Part shown: positions 36,161-47,992 of the stretch, piece by piece | Numbering within the stretch: position 1 is the first letter of the stretch | Layout of the letters: each line of letters opens with the position of its first letter | From: Liolophura sinensis | Taxonomy: Eukaryota; Mollusca; Polyplacophora; Chitonida; Chitonidae | Length of the DNA: 64,000 nucleotides | Direction: 5' to 3' | Assembly (NCBI RefSeq): GCF_032854445.1 | Contig: NC_088299.1 | Coordinates: 12,457,608-12,521,607 of the forward strand | Program-made: the position numbers and the translations under genes | The notes under the pieces: model-generated | The model's input: the letters and a program-made list of their open reading frames with translations, nothing else | Database searches by the model: none | What the model was told of the DNA's origin: nothing

Positions 36161-39100
36161 ATTATTGTTACGATATTCATTGTACAGAAATATGGTACGC
36201 CTCGTAGTGTCGATGTATTCTATTTGGCAACCAAGAAATGTAACATAATGGTCAAGCAAATGTTTAATGTGACACACCATTCACATAAGACAATGACATA
36301 GTGGTATTTTAGACAACTGGGTTTGCACCGTAACAACAAAGGCGCAAGCGCGTTGCACCTGTTTGCGTCTCTAAGTCTTCCAAAACGCTAAATTGCGTAC
36401 AAATAAGCACTGCCGGGCTTGCTTTCCTATCTATCGTGTGCTTCGGACGTATTTTTCTTGCGTTGAAACTTGGCTTAACATTTTCCTCGATTCATAGTTT
36501 GCTGAGTATTTTAAAACGAAGACCATGTGTATATCCGTGTGTCAAGATTTGCAGAGTTCTTTGTACACAAGTTACGCAACGCACGAGCAGGTCAAACATG
36601 GTGAGAAAAAGGCTGAAGTTGCGGAGTGATGTAGTCCTATGCGTATCCTGCCAAGAAATACCGTTCAAATGATTCTGCACCTTTTATTTACCCAAGCTGT
36701 GTGCCCTCACGCCAGGTTATGCTTTTTTGCTTATTGACAACAAATCAAGACAAGTAGAGTATGTATGCAATTCAGAATAAAACACAAGCGAAAAAGCGGT
36801 TTGCATCAATGATGCATCTGCAGTCAGGTGCAAAAGAAGACATCTCCAAATTTCAACAGTTCTCCTACAGTGTGCAGTTTGCTCAAACAGAAATAAACTT
36901 CAAAAAACTCCCTAAAACCAATATCACATAACCTTTGGTCACTGGTGAGAACAGGAAAAATTCATGTTCATGTCTCTGTTAAACATTCTCAAGCCAAATC
37001 TTCTAAGATCCATTTTAAGTATAATCAGCACTGTCATAAATTTAACGTTTAAATATTTCCATGGTTTATTGCACTGGTTCATGGTGTTCTGGAATGTTTA
37101 AAAGATTAAAACAGGAGATGTGATAAAACCGGTCAAGAAACACATAATATTTATCTATTCATTCATTTGATTGGTGTTTTCATTTGTATTATGGTGCATT
37201 ATGGTGAACTATTACCATCCCCAGGATGCTGACAGACAGGAACACATAACGACACCGATGTGTTACTATGGTTTTGGTGTTGAAGGTGTACTGCCTGCTG
37301 TGTACAATCAGCTGGTTAATATTAGAATAACGGCACTACAGCTGTTATACATTTCTTCAACCCTCTGTCTCCACTCATTTTAACTTAAATTAAAACTACT
37401 GTCTTACTGTGTAAGCTGGTTGGTTAAGTCACGCAGCACAGTCCAACAACGCGGAAATCTAACTCCACTCACGTGTCTGTATAAATGAAAACAATAATCC
37501 CGTAAAATAACAAGTCTAAAGTTGGTGAGACATCACAATTCGGTTTTAAACGCTTCGACGCTCACAATTGTCATTGATATTTGTGTTTACAGCAAATGTT
37601 TACGGATGCGCCAAATTCAGACTATCTAGTTTTCAGAGATCTATAGTTCATCTGCAGTCGATTAAGAGTTATTTTGATTTATGTAGAAGAGGCATTCCAG
37701 CGCATTCAGCATAGCTATTCATTTACACTTTGTCGTCATTATACGGAAAACATACTCTGTACTGTAAGATACCGACATCATACAGAACAGAGCTCTGTGG
37801 ATATCTTGTATAATATTTAAATTAAATCTTAATGCACCAGTGCTATGGTAAGATTTTAGCTTATGAAAGCAGAGTATTGCTGTATGCTTGAGCCTGTATT
37901 AAATGTCCTACTACAAATTTTTAGAGCTCTTTGAAGAAAAGATCTAAGTCGGGTAGCCCTTGGGGTCGATATCAGGACTTCCAGGGAAAAATCCTTGAGA
38001 CAACAATTATTACGCTGACCGGCTACATTCCACTCTCTGGAGACGACGTGGCGTGCGGACCATCGCGTGGGGCCTATGTTAGCTGTTGGTCTGCCACAGG
38101 CCTGTCCTTCAGACCCACGGATTTGCGCGTGATTCGAAACCATATGAAACAATGTTCAAATCGAATTTTCGCCAACGATTTCTGTTGCCCGCAGGGTAGG
38201 TCTTCTCAAAAATGCCCAAGCTGCCAAAATTTATCTAAATCCATCGGATCGTTATGCCAAGGTCAGAAGCGAAGAAATGCAGACGCTCACGAATTTCGCT
38301 GTTTGCTGGCATCTCCCAATGACATATAGAATCTGCAGATTCAAGCAAATGCCCAAGTTCATCTGTATATTCGTAGTTGTATATTTCAGCCTAACTAAAT
38401 ACACGGAATTCTCGGTATATTTAAATATGTCATTTTCGTGTATTCAGCATTCAGCATAAATAGAGAAAATAAAACGGTTGCTTTTTTGACGAAGGGAAGA
38501 AAAAGAATCTGTTCGCAAGTTCACTGCGGCCTGTTTGCAAGCATACATTTTTCGTAAGAGTCTGTCCGTAAGATTTCTTCCTCTGCTAGCCTGTAGCCAT
38601 ACCTATGTATTTGTGAAGAACCAAAATGACCAGAAGAAAATCTTTTCATCAATCCCATGTATTTACGGACTTGTAATGTGCGAGTATTTATTCCGCGGTA
38701 AGTTAAGCAGCGACAGTTGCTCAGTCTTAACACGCCATTTTCTTTCGATAACATTGATGTACACCTAATTATGACAGGCCATGTCATCGGACAAGGTTGG
38801 CAATTTGTCAACCTTCTCATCTTACACGTGTGTCTCGTCACAGAATGACCACCATTGTCCTGTTACAGCTTTTTCAGCGATGTAAAGGTGAACTGGCGTT
38901 AGCTCGGAGAATAGAAACACAGCAAGTGGTTTTAGTTTCTTTACGACGTACGAAGCAGAATAACAATGCATTGGAAGAACGCTTTGAATTTTTACCATTC
39001 AAACACTATCTAACGTCCAAAATGAATAACACAAATATTGTATGTCCCATAGAAACCGTTTATTACAAATAGTAGAAAATAATACACATACAAGTAAAAG

Positions 39101-39305
39101 TATCACGCGATATACATATATTGTTGTACTCTACATGCTGAATATAAGATCACTGCAGCTACATGTAGATTACAAGTCCACTCGTTTATTCCTAAGCAGT
39201 TGTGTCGGATTTAATACATATTGGCGTATAACTTACAACAAACTTTACAACACAATATCAGGTAATCCCATAATGAAAAGCAACCCATTCGACTTCACAT
39301 GCACA

Positions 39306-39306
<1 letters not shown>
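36161..39306. other. Non-coding stretch with one unassigned frame
   Basis: An open frame at 37931-38329 (+, 132 codons) is not repeat-derived, and the antisense strand is also open over 37856-38152. I recognise no domain and see no convincing exon borders, so it is left unassigned. A short SINE tail (TTCATTTGATTGGTGTTTT) lies near 37160. Confidence 0.35.

Positions 39307-39364
<58 letters not shown>
39307..39364. repeat. (TA)n microsatellite
   Basis: Uninterrupted TA dinucleotides, about 29 units, followed by a short CACACA stretch. Confidence 0.97.
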
Positions 39365-39370
<6 letters not shown>

Positions 39371-40550
39371 AGTATATATACATGTACATAAAACAGGCAT
39401 GTTGGTATCTGCATAGTTCGTGTCACGTGTACATACATGTACTTGTATGTATACAGGTTAACATATATACAATATCTAGGACCACGTGACCAAAAATGTC
39501 CGGCAATATACTATCTGTAAGTTGTATCTCTTCGAAATTATACCATTCATTAATCCGGAAACGAAATTTTATTTCTATATTTTTGTAAATTGACTTACTT
39601 TTCCCGGCCACGACGGAGAACCGCTTATTTTGGTTCGCCAACAGCAAGAATTCATTATGCATAAATAAAATGGCCAATCACTGTATTTAGAATTCAATGC
39701 TCCCGTCGTAGTATGTAGAGTGAAATGTTCGGAGATAAATCTGCCCACCACATTTAATATTTTGCTGAATGAATCACACATTTACAGCGGTAAATTACAA
39801 AAGCTTAAGTTATAACAATAATTATTTTCATTTCTAGATATTCCATAAACGACTTGAATACAATATATCTAAACAGAGCGAGGACATTTCCTTGAAATAA
39901 AATGTTTTGAAAAACTTCATTTGGGCTCGATGGTTCACTGTCCATAAGTTTGGGTACACGTCTATAATCAGTGTCTTTTGGTGTGTCTACAGGATACGAG
40001 CACCCAACCCATACGTTTGTTTCGTCCCTTCGAGCATACGTACTGAAGATGCCCCGTCACTTGTGTATAGAGAAATTCACATGGAAAACTCAGAGATAAG
40101 GGAAAGCATGCTTCCCATAGAAGAACACAAGATACGCACAGATGTCACTAAATGTGAAAGTGTTTCATTGTTTAAGCTGAACAGCTTCCAGTCTGAATCT
40201 GGCTTCTTCACTTCCCTTCACTGAAAATAAAAGACCACCATAATTGCGTTGAATTGCGTCAACATTGAAATTATTGTCTGGTTTCTCTATGTTACGAAAA
40301 AATGTCGAGAGGCGAGCCCTTCGCATGCCATGATATCCGTATGCTGAACTTTTCACTCATTCAAAATTAGATTTGAGACGAAACAACACTCTGATCACCT
40401 ACAATGAAGCCAAGCAAAGCGGACAGCCAAACCGGAGCACCTTCACCTAAAATATAGACGATATGGTCAATGAATGTGATAAATGCCAAATTTTGTTGAT
40501 GGGAAAATTGGTGGTCAAATAGCAATGAATAAAAGAAAAACCAAATCACA
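39365..40550. other. Non-coding stretch
   Basis: Short frames only. Possible 3' exons of the chitin-binding gene were searched for on the minus strand, and no cysteine-rich or Thr-rich exon was found. Confidence 0.45.
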
Positions 40551-40556
40551 TTTATT
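40551..40556 (-). promoter_or_regulatory. Candidate poly(A) signal of the chitin-binding gene
   Basis: AATAAA on the minus strand, 139 bases past the in-frame stop at 40695-40697. It supports the gene ending in its third exon. Confidence 0.5.
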
Positions 40557-40694
40557 TTCATATGAGCACTAAAAGCTTTCTTGTTTATGGTTTGAAGAAA
40601 AACGCCAAATAGACCACAATAGACACGTTGTAACTCCCAACATGACTATTGCCATAGAATTAACAAGGCATGTTTGCGGTGCAAGTCTATCTAT

Positions 40695-43600
40695 CTACTG
40701 CCAAGCCATCGACTTACCTGAATCCACGGACCTAGACGCTTTCCTCTTGCTAGATGATGTCTTGACTGTTGTTGTCTTTATAGCTTTCGTCATAAGTGTT
40801 TTATCAGTAGTATGTGCTGTCGCATCCGTACCCTTTTTGGCATCTGTTGTTGATGTATTATTACTGGTGGTAGAGCTCTGTGAGGATGTAGAGGAAGGAG
40901 CAACTGTTGACGTGGCGTTAAGGGCATCATCGTCAGCGATGGCAAATGTGGAATTGTCGGTATCATTACTGTTGCTTGTGACGTTGACGTCTATCGTGAC
41001 GTTTTGTGGTGAAAGTGTTGTGTTTTGCTCGTCGTCGTCTTCTGTGATATTCACTGAGATGGTGGACTCTGTGCTGATCGTTGCTGAAGATTTTGTGATT
41101 TTGGTCGTCTTCTGGTCCTTAGTAGGTGTTGTGGTACCTTTTGTCGTAGCTGGTTTGGTTGTAGACGATTTAGGTTTGACAGATGAGTCCGAAATAAGAG
41201 ATTTAGCGCCATTGTATTTCACAGCTTTCATCGTTTGCCGGCTGGTCGTAGGAATTCGCTGTGTCGTTTTGCTGGCCTTGGTTGTTGTTGTGGATTTTGA
41301 AGTCACTGGACTTGATGACTGGGTGGTGTTAGTGTTGTCAAGTGTGATATTTACTGTAACATTCTTTGTAGCGCTTGTGGTTACATTTGCGATAGATGTT
41401 GTGGTAATCTTTAGCTTTTGTGTAGTGGAAGCAGTGGGTGTGGTCTTGAGCATCTTAGAGACTTTCTTTGTGATTTTCCGTGGGGTAGTTTTAGCTGTTG
41501 TTGCTGTTGCCTTGAGTGTGGTTGTTTGCTTTCTTCCGGTACTTTTTGACGCCCTTGTAGTTGTGACTTTGGTCGGGGCTGTGGTTTTCACTGTCGTAGT
41601 CGTCGTTTTAGCAGCCGTAGTTGTTGCTTTTGTCGTTGCCTTTGTCGTAGTTTTAGGTGTGCGTCGGGACGAACTGTCGGTTGTTTCAGCGGACAGCTTT
41701 TTGCCTTTTGGCGCCAAAAGTCCAATCTGGATGGTATCTATATCATCCATGGTTTTAACTTTGTCTACGAATCTCGGAAAGTCACTCCCACCTTCTTCTG
41801 GGGTGCTGTCGTAGTACTCATTTTCAAACTCTACATCGTTGTTTGAATTCTCAAAACTGCTTTTGTACATTGGAAGTTCTTCTTTGTCAACATCATTTGC
41901 CGGGATTTTCAGATCTGTTGTCCAGTTAACTTCGTTCTCAAAATTGGAACCTTCTTTGCAGCTGTTGGCTGATTTCCATGTGCATACTGCACCATTGAAC
42001 TGAAGACCTGGAGGGCATGCCAACCGGAAGTGGCGGCCATTGGCGCAGAGATAGAAATGGTTGCAAGAAGTGATATCTCGGTACATACCATTCATCGTCG
42101 GACATGTGAAGGCTAAACAAACATGAAAAAAATATAATTGAAGAGCAAATTATAACATTAGCTTATCCTTGTATATATCTTCAACATAAACTGAAGATCT
42201 TGTTAGGTTTTTGTGTCAAAAATCAGAAATAATAACTAAACCAATATACAACACGCTCAGAATAATTGCGAATGATTATGGAGTTCCGCAACATGCGATA
42301 TTTCAGCAATACTTACGTTACGTTCGGTAACAATTATTATTATTTTAACATTATTATTAGTATTAATAATCACGAACGGTGTTTCATTTACGGATTAATC
42401 TGATAGAACAAACCTTCGGTCATGAGCTGGTTTCCTGTTCTACAGATGACGTCAGAAGCATGGCGGCAGACTCCGATGTCGTGGTCATAACGAGTACCAT
42501 TATCACAAGAGAACTGATGGGCAGTTCCATACGAGCACACGTAGAAGCGAGAGCAGTCAAAAGGATCTTGGTAGCGACCCATCAGTTCTGGACACTGGAA
42601 ATCGCTTTGTCCAAGTAAGCCTGAAATTAAACCCGTTATACATACATAAAAATATCACTGATATCTGCAGGGAAATGTAATGGAAACTCCATTATATTTT
42701 AGAGTTTTGTTGGAGCTTGTCTGGGTGTGGATGTTCTCATGCCTTTCATTAATTTATATTTTTTAATTGGTGTTTTAATCCGTACTCAAGACTATTTCAC
42801 TTATACGTCCGCGGCCAGCATAATGGTGGTAGGAAACCGGGCAGAGCCCGGGGGAAACCCATGCCCATCTGCAGGTTGCTGGAGGTCTCCCCACGTACGA
42901 CTTTAATCCTGGACTTGAAATAATGCCCGTAATGAGTATATGTGTTGAGTTCCAAGCTAACTATATCGACTGCTGCAACGAACAACTCGTATAATTAAAA
43001 TTACAAACAAACCAGGTTATACTATTAAGCGGTGTCGATTTACCACAACTTGCCTGATTCATAAAAACTGATGATGGCTTAATAATTGCTAAGATATTGA
43101 GTTACAAAAGTTTTAGGCTTCAGTTTTATGCAAAGCTGATCGTGCTTGATTCAATACATCATGTTTTAAACTGCAATATCCAACCCATGCCAGTTGCTAA
43201 CAAAAGAAAAAACACCTCCTGAAAAAAAACCCGACAAACTACATTTCTGACATCCAAATGCAAACACACGTGCAGCCCTTGTCGACATTAACCTTGGAGC
43301 AAAAAGACGATATGTTTATATTTACAGAAATGTAATTTCAAGGGTTGATAATCCTGTAATAAGAGTCGTGAAAAAGCTGTTCATTCCGCTATTTTCTGCT
43401 TTCAAGTGGCAAAGTTCGCGCTGGCACGTGCTTATACATTTTTATGCACACAGTTGACAGTTTTAATTAGACTCAATACGTCGACGTTAAATTTATGTTT
43501 ATTTAAGTAAAAAAAACACAATTTTTTTTGCACCAAAAGTCTATATCTTTCATCTCGAATGGAAATGGTGAATTTAAATTTTCATTTAGCAGCCCTTTGT

Positions 43601-45731
43601 CGATGAAAGCTCACATTTTCATAAAGAAAAAACAAACAAACAAAGAAACACCAAATTGATTTCGAGGTCGACAAGCCGCCCATAGAAAAATGATAGACAT
43701 ATTTGCCTGCGAAGTGAAAATCGTTACAGAAATGATTATCCTTCTCTGGGAATACTCTTTATCCATTTGTGCTTTGTGGAGGCCAAAGCAATTTCTCATA
43801 CATAGTATTTGTCATCCATCAATTATCCAAAATATTTGTTAAGAATGAGGAGTGGATTTTGTGTTACGGTGTGCCGAAGAAACACTGGAAATTTCATGTT
43901 GGTCTTAATCTCTCTTTTATGGCAGTAGAATCGTTTGGCAAGTTAACGCCTTTTTCAAAGACTTCATGTAATCTTTGTTTAACACAAAATAACCAGGCGT
44001 CCAGGAACTCAAGAAAATCAAGAAACATAAAAATGTACCAAAATTTCATTGCATTGGCCTCACAAAGACACATCCTATGAGTTACCCTCACCAAATTCCC
44101 GCATAAATCTCCACATTCCTAACAAAATATCCGGCGTTTAAACCCAGGGAGGCTACCTTCTTTGCAGATTGCACAGGAATTATGGAGACCTTGACATGCC
44201 TTTGACCTAACAGTTCTGCGGAAGCAACGAGAGCAAACGGAAGCAAACTTCTGTAAATTTACCCCCTCAACTTTCAAAGGTGTCCCGGATGATTTTCTTC
44301 TATGCTAGGCTCTGTAATTTCACTGAATGAAAGGTTTGAGTTTTTTTGTCAGATGCTTAATGAGAGCGTTTGAATCTCACATGATTTCGTACATGTAAAA
44401 GCCTGAATTTTTGTAATATTTTGCGTAGAATATAAAAATAAAACTACTCCACTTGGTTGCTGCAAAATTTTATAACTATTCAACGGGAGTTGGATTTTTC
44501 TTTCCGAAATCTATTCAATAACAGAATACATTTTTTACATTTCCACCTGAAAGAATATCAGAGAAGGGTCGTAAATGGCTTAATGAAACTAAAATAAACA
44601 AGTTACTGATTACCCAAAGGTTTGAGGTAAATTAATAGAAGGCCGATAGGAAGTAATGATTAAACAGCAGCCTAGGTATGGATAAAATAACTCCACGTTG
44701 GGTCGACTACTGCCGAAAGGTTCCCTTCGATATCCGCTCTTCTTGATATTACATATTCATACAGATATCGGGACGGAAGAGAGGCGGAAGCTAAACGACG
44801 TCTGATCAATCACGGTTGTTTTGACGTTCGGAAATTAACTCAAGTGACACTCTTCCTGCTCTCATGGGTCTCGTGTGAAGCTAACAGGAGAAACTTCATT
44901 CTCACCTTAGTTTCAATATTTGCGCTCCAGGGGAACAGCAAAGAGACTCCTCTTTAATCACACCAAATGCTACCATAGAACACGGAAACGCGCCAGAAGC
45001 CAGGCCATCATATAATTATCTCCAGATAACGATTTACAATTAGTTCATAGACTGCGATGTCGATTGGGCTTGCAAATCTAGATATTTCTGAACTCTTGGA
45101 ATGCAGAACACACATATATTGAATGTATCCTGCGCACATTCTCAATAAATCCTTGGGAAAGACATGCTCAAACAGTTACATTCTGGCTACGTACGTGAAT
45201 GACACAAGAAATGGACTATAGATTTTATAATAAATTATCTGGCACTTCTTTACGAGATCGAAAGATTCTCTGATATATTAATTGAACGAAATTCCGGGAA
45301 CAAAACACTGTAATGTGGACAGTATTTGTAGGTAATGCTCATTCATTGAAATTAAAGTGATCGAAAGATTTCAAATCGTAACAATCTATTCTAAACTAAC
45401 TTTTGACAAATGTCGAGGATGCGAACATAAAATTGTAATTTTCCTTGCCGCAGTTCCTAACAGTGTATCCACTTCGAAAGTGGAGAAAAAGATTTGTCAG
45501 TTAACTGTCGCTAACCATTCCTATGAGGTCTACTCTTTGATATAGCGTGGTAAAGTAAAAAGCAAAACAGTCCAACAGCGTAACAGGCAGATTAATGACA
45601 CTAACCGTGGATACACACAGAATCGGTCGTTCGTGTAGACCCACAAGAAATCGAGCAAGCGGTTTACTGAAATGCGTCTTACCTGAAATAAAGGCAGTCA
45701 CACACACGGCAAAAGAAAGAACCTTCTGCAT
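40695..45731 (-). CDS. Secreted mucin-like protein with two chitin-binding type-2 domains
   Basis: Exons on the minus strand are 45731-45683, 42620-42414 and 42112-40695, about 557 residues. Residues 1-17 (MQKVLSFAVCVTAFISG) are a signal peptide. Two peritrophin-A (CBM14/ChtBD2) domains follow, each with the six-cysteine pattern: C26, C39, C45, C55, C68, C76 and C89, C102, C108, C118, C129, C137. The rest is a long tail rich in Thr, Ser and Lys, with many N-glycosylation sequons and acidic patches, typical of heavily O-glycosylated extracellular matrix, mucus or peritrophic proteins. Its role is therefore likely extracellular chitin binding, possibly in shell, cuticle or gut lining; which one is not shown. 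Both splice junctions are phase 1. The 3' end is uncertain: a perfect CAG|GTAAGT lies at 40718, so the tail may splice into a further exon instead of reading seven codons to the stop. Intron 1 contains a SINE. Confidence 0.9.
42752..42915 (-). mobile_element. SINE family 1, 3' two-thirds
   Basis: TTTTTTAATTGGTGTTTTAA, CTCAAGACTATTTCACTTAT, GGTAGGAAACCGGGCAGAGC and GGGGGAAACCCATGCCCATC. It lies in intron 1 of the chitin-binding gene, in the same orientation as the gene. Confidence 0.9.
42916..45682. other. Rest of intron 1 of the chitin-binding gene
   Basis: No exon-like frame or repeat recognised; AT-rich with A and T homopolymers near 43509-43530. Confidence 0.55.
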
Positions 45732-45880
45732 GTTGTCCAAGTATGTAAGCTGGAAATCAGAAATTCTCCAAAAAATGATGAGTCCAAGAAAGTGTGGTAG
45801 ATGCTCGCCCACTGCAAACAGGAGGTAAATCTTGCAAACGATGTGTCTGGCTCTGTACCGGTGCTGGCCACTTGCTGCCC

Positions 45881-45890
45881 CTTATATACA
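45881..45890 (-). promoter_or_regulatory. TATA box of the chitin-binding gene
   Basis: The minus strand reads TGTATATAAG. It lies about 150 bases upstream of the start codon at 45731, implying transcription starts near 45855 with a 5' UTR of about 120 bases. No ATG lies between that point and 45731 in the coding frame. Confidence 0.6.
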
Positions 45891-45894
45891 GCCG

Positions 45895-47759
45895 CTTGCT
45901 CGGAAGCTATGCTGACAGGTGACGTCACCGCTGTCGATGCCCTGAAGGCTCACATTGTCTTCTGGCGTGAAAAAAGGCTCTGCTAAGCCTTGGAGTAAAC
46001 ATGAAGCTCGCTGATGGCTGTACCGCGAACTCCTGTCTGATACCTTCACTGTTTGCCACAGGGCGTTGCGTCGAGTGCTCTGAAGGAGATCAACAAAACC
46101 CATCCATGGACAGACCAATCGGATGGTCGGCATAGCTTCTCAAGCCTGCCCAGAGAGACCGGTAACATGTACCTGTCTCGTCATTCAGAGCGCGGACCTC
46201 CGCGAGAACGTCTCCATATTGTCTCTGCATGCATGTCGTCTATCATACTTTGTCGCGATCGGGGCTGTTTGCTAAGCAAAGGCCCAAACCTGATGTAACG
46301 TAATTTTGCAGCAGTGTTCACAAGTTCTTCTCAATTTGCACATTAGGGTTGGACGGCAGCGAACAATCATATCCAATGTCCTACACACCCAAGATGTTCA
46401 ACTGAGAAAATTATACGTTTTTTACAACGAGAGCAGCAGGAATACATTACATTATGTTCCTGAAGAAAATGGTATTGTCGTTGGCGTTTCATGAAACTTT
46501 GCATCGACACAATTACTAGGTCTGTTTTGAAAGACTAACTTGTTATATTCGCCTAAACACAACTTTTCCTTAACGAAGATCTTGTGTTGATTCTTCATGA
46601 TGTTCACATCTATCTACGACGTTCTCATGCTATTCAAGGTCAAACTATGCCGATACAAACACGGCACGGGTCCTCGGGATGACTCTGTAACTGACATAAA
46701 TCCATTAATGTGAACTCATACACACGATGATCGGAGTATAAATTTGAGGGTATCAACCCCAATGTCTTTTTTCGGCTTCACAGACAAGGGAATCTGATTT
46801 AAGGTAACTGTATTGACAGTATCAAGAAGTTCTGTGTTCTTGATGCTCTGGGATAATATGGCACATCTGTGAATCCTTGAAGATGTAACCACGTAATAAT
46901 ATATAGACTTACAGCACAGAGAGTATATACGGCTATTTTATTCTCAGTTGCAGTAGCACTTTTACAAGTATATGTTAGGAGACATACATATGAATGACTG
47001 ACAATGATTAAAACTTATACTCATATTAGCCAAGTACAGAAAAGGAATAAAATATTCAGTAAAACACATTTGCGTAATGTATAGCTTTAGTAGATTTAAA
47101 CAAAAGATGAAAGCAGACCTACTTATGTCCCGTTTTTATCCTTTCATAAACATAACTGCTGATGAATTAGTGTAAAATCCTTTAAAACTGCATTCCATAA
47201 AATATTCTACAGAAATTTTACAGATACCTCGTTCTCCCGATTATTGTTTAGTGATGTAGACTATATTTGCTCCAAAATGATTTGCGTACACACTGATAAG
47301 TGTTCAGTGTATGAGATGTAATATCCTAAACATACGACCACTATGCAGTCATAACATGTGTCCGATGGTACCAAACGTTTGTACGCAGAGCGTTAATACG
47401 TAGCGGACAACTTAAATTACTTGCAGGTAACTTTGGGCATTTTCGTCACTCGTGAGACCCAGAAAATTATATGGCAATGGAAGCATAATAGGTGAATATA
47501 TCCATGTGTACATGCCTTTACTCGAACCGGTAAAGTATATTAGCCTTGGTAATAAGTGTCGTGGTGTATGATTTTCAAACAAAACACTCTTACTTTTCAT
47601 CTGTGTGTACAGATCTTGACTGGACCAGAGTACGCTGATGTAGTACCGCGTAAGCTCAGTATAGGGACATTGATATCCATTTTAATGTCAACAACACTGA
47701 CATTAGAACAATAAAACGACAATAAAAATAGTCCACCTCTAACCAAATTAAACGTACTA
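45895..47759. other. Upstream flank of the chitin-binding gene
   Basis: Short frames at 45882-46298 on both strands have no domain, and no repeat was recognised. Confidence 0.5.
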
Positions 47760-47992
47760 TTTACGTGATTGGTGTGATAAAGCGTATTTAAGAATATTTC
47801 ACTTATAAGACTGCGGCCAACATTGTGGTGAGAGAAAGGGGGAAACCCACGACCATCCGCAAGTTGCTGCAGACATTCCCACGTATAACTGGAGAGGAAG
47901 CCAGCATGAGCTGGGCTTTAACCCACAGCCACCGCGGTAGTAAGAGGCTCTTGGGTCATTTTGCAGCGCTAGCACGCCATTCACCAAGTAAA
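47760..47992 (-). mobile_element. SINE family 1, near full length
   Basis: TTTAAGAATATTTCACTTAT, GGGGGAAACCCACGACCATC, GAGAGGAAGCCAGCATGAGC, a B-box region (GGGCTTTAACCCACAG) and the head ending AGCGCTAGCACGCCATTCAC. Confidence 0.88.

Noticed and set aside
40642-41814. A 390-codon plus-strand frame rich in Val, Leu and Phe
   Set aside because: It is the antisense shadow of the Thr-rich tail of the chitin-binding gene: Thr codons (ACN) read in reverse give hydrophobic residues. The minus-strand reading has a signal peptide, two ChtBD2 domains and proper splice sites.
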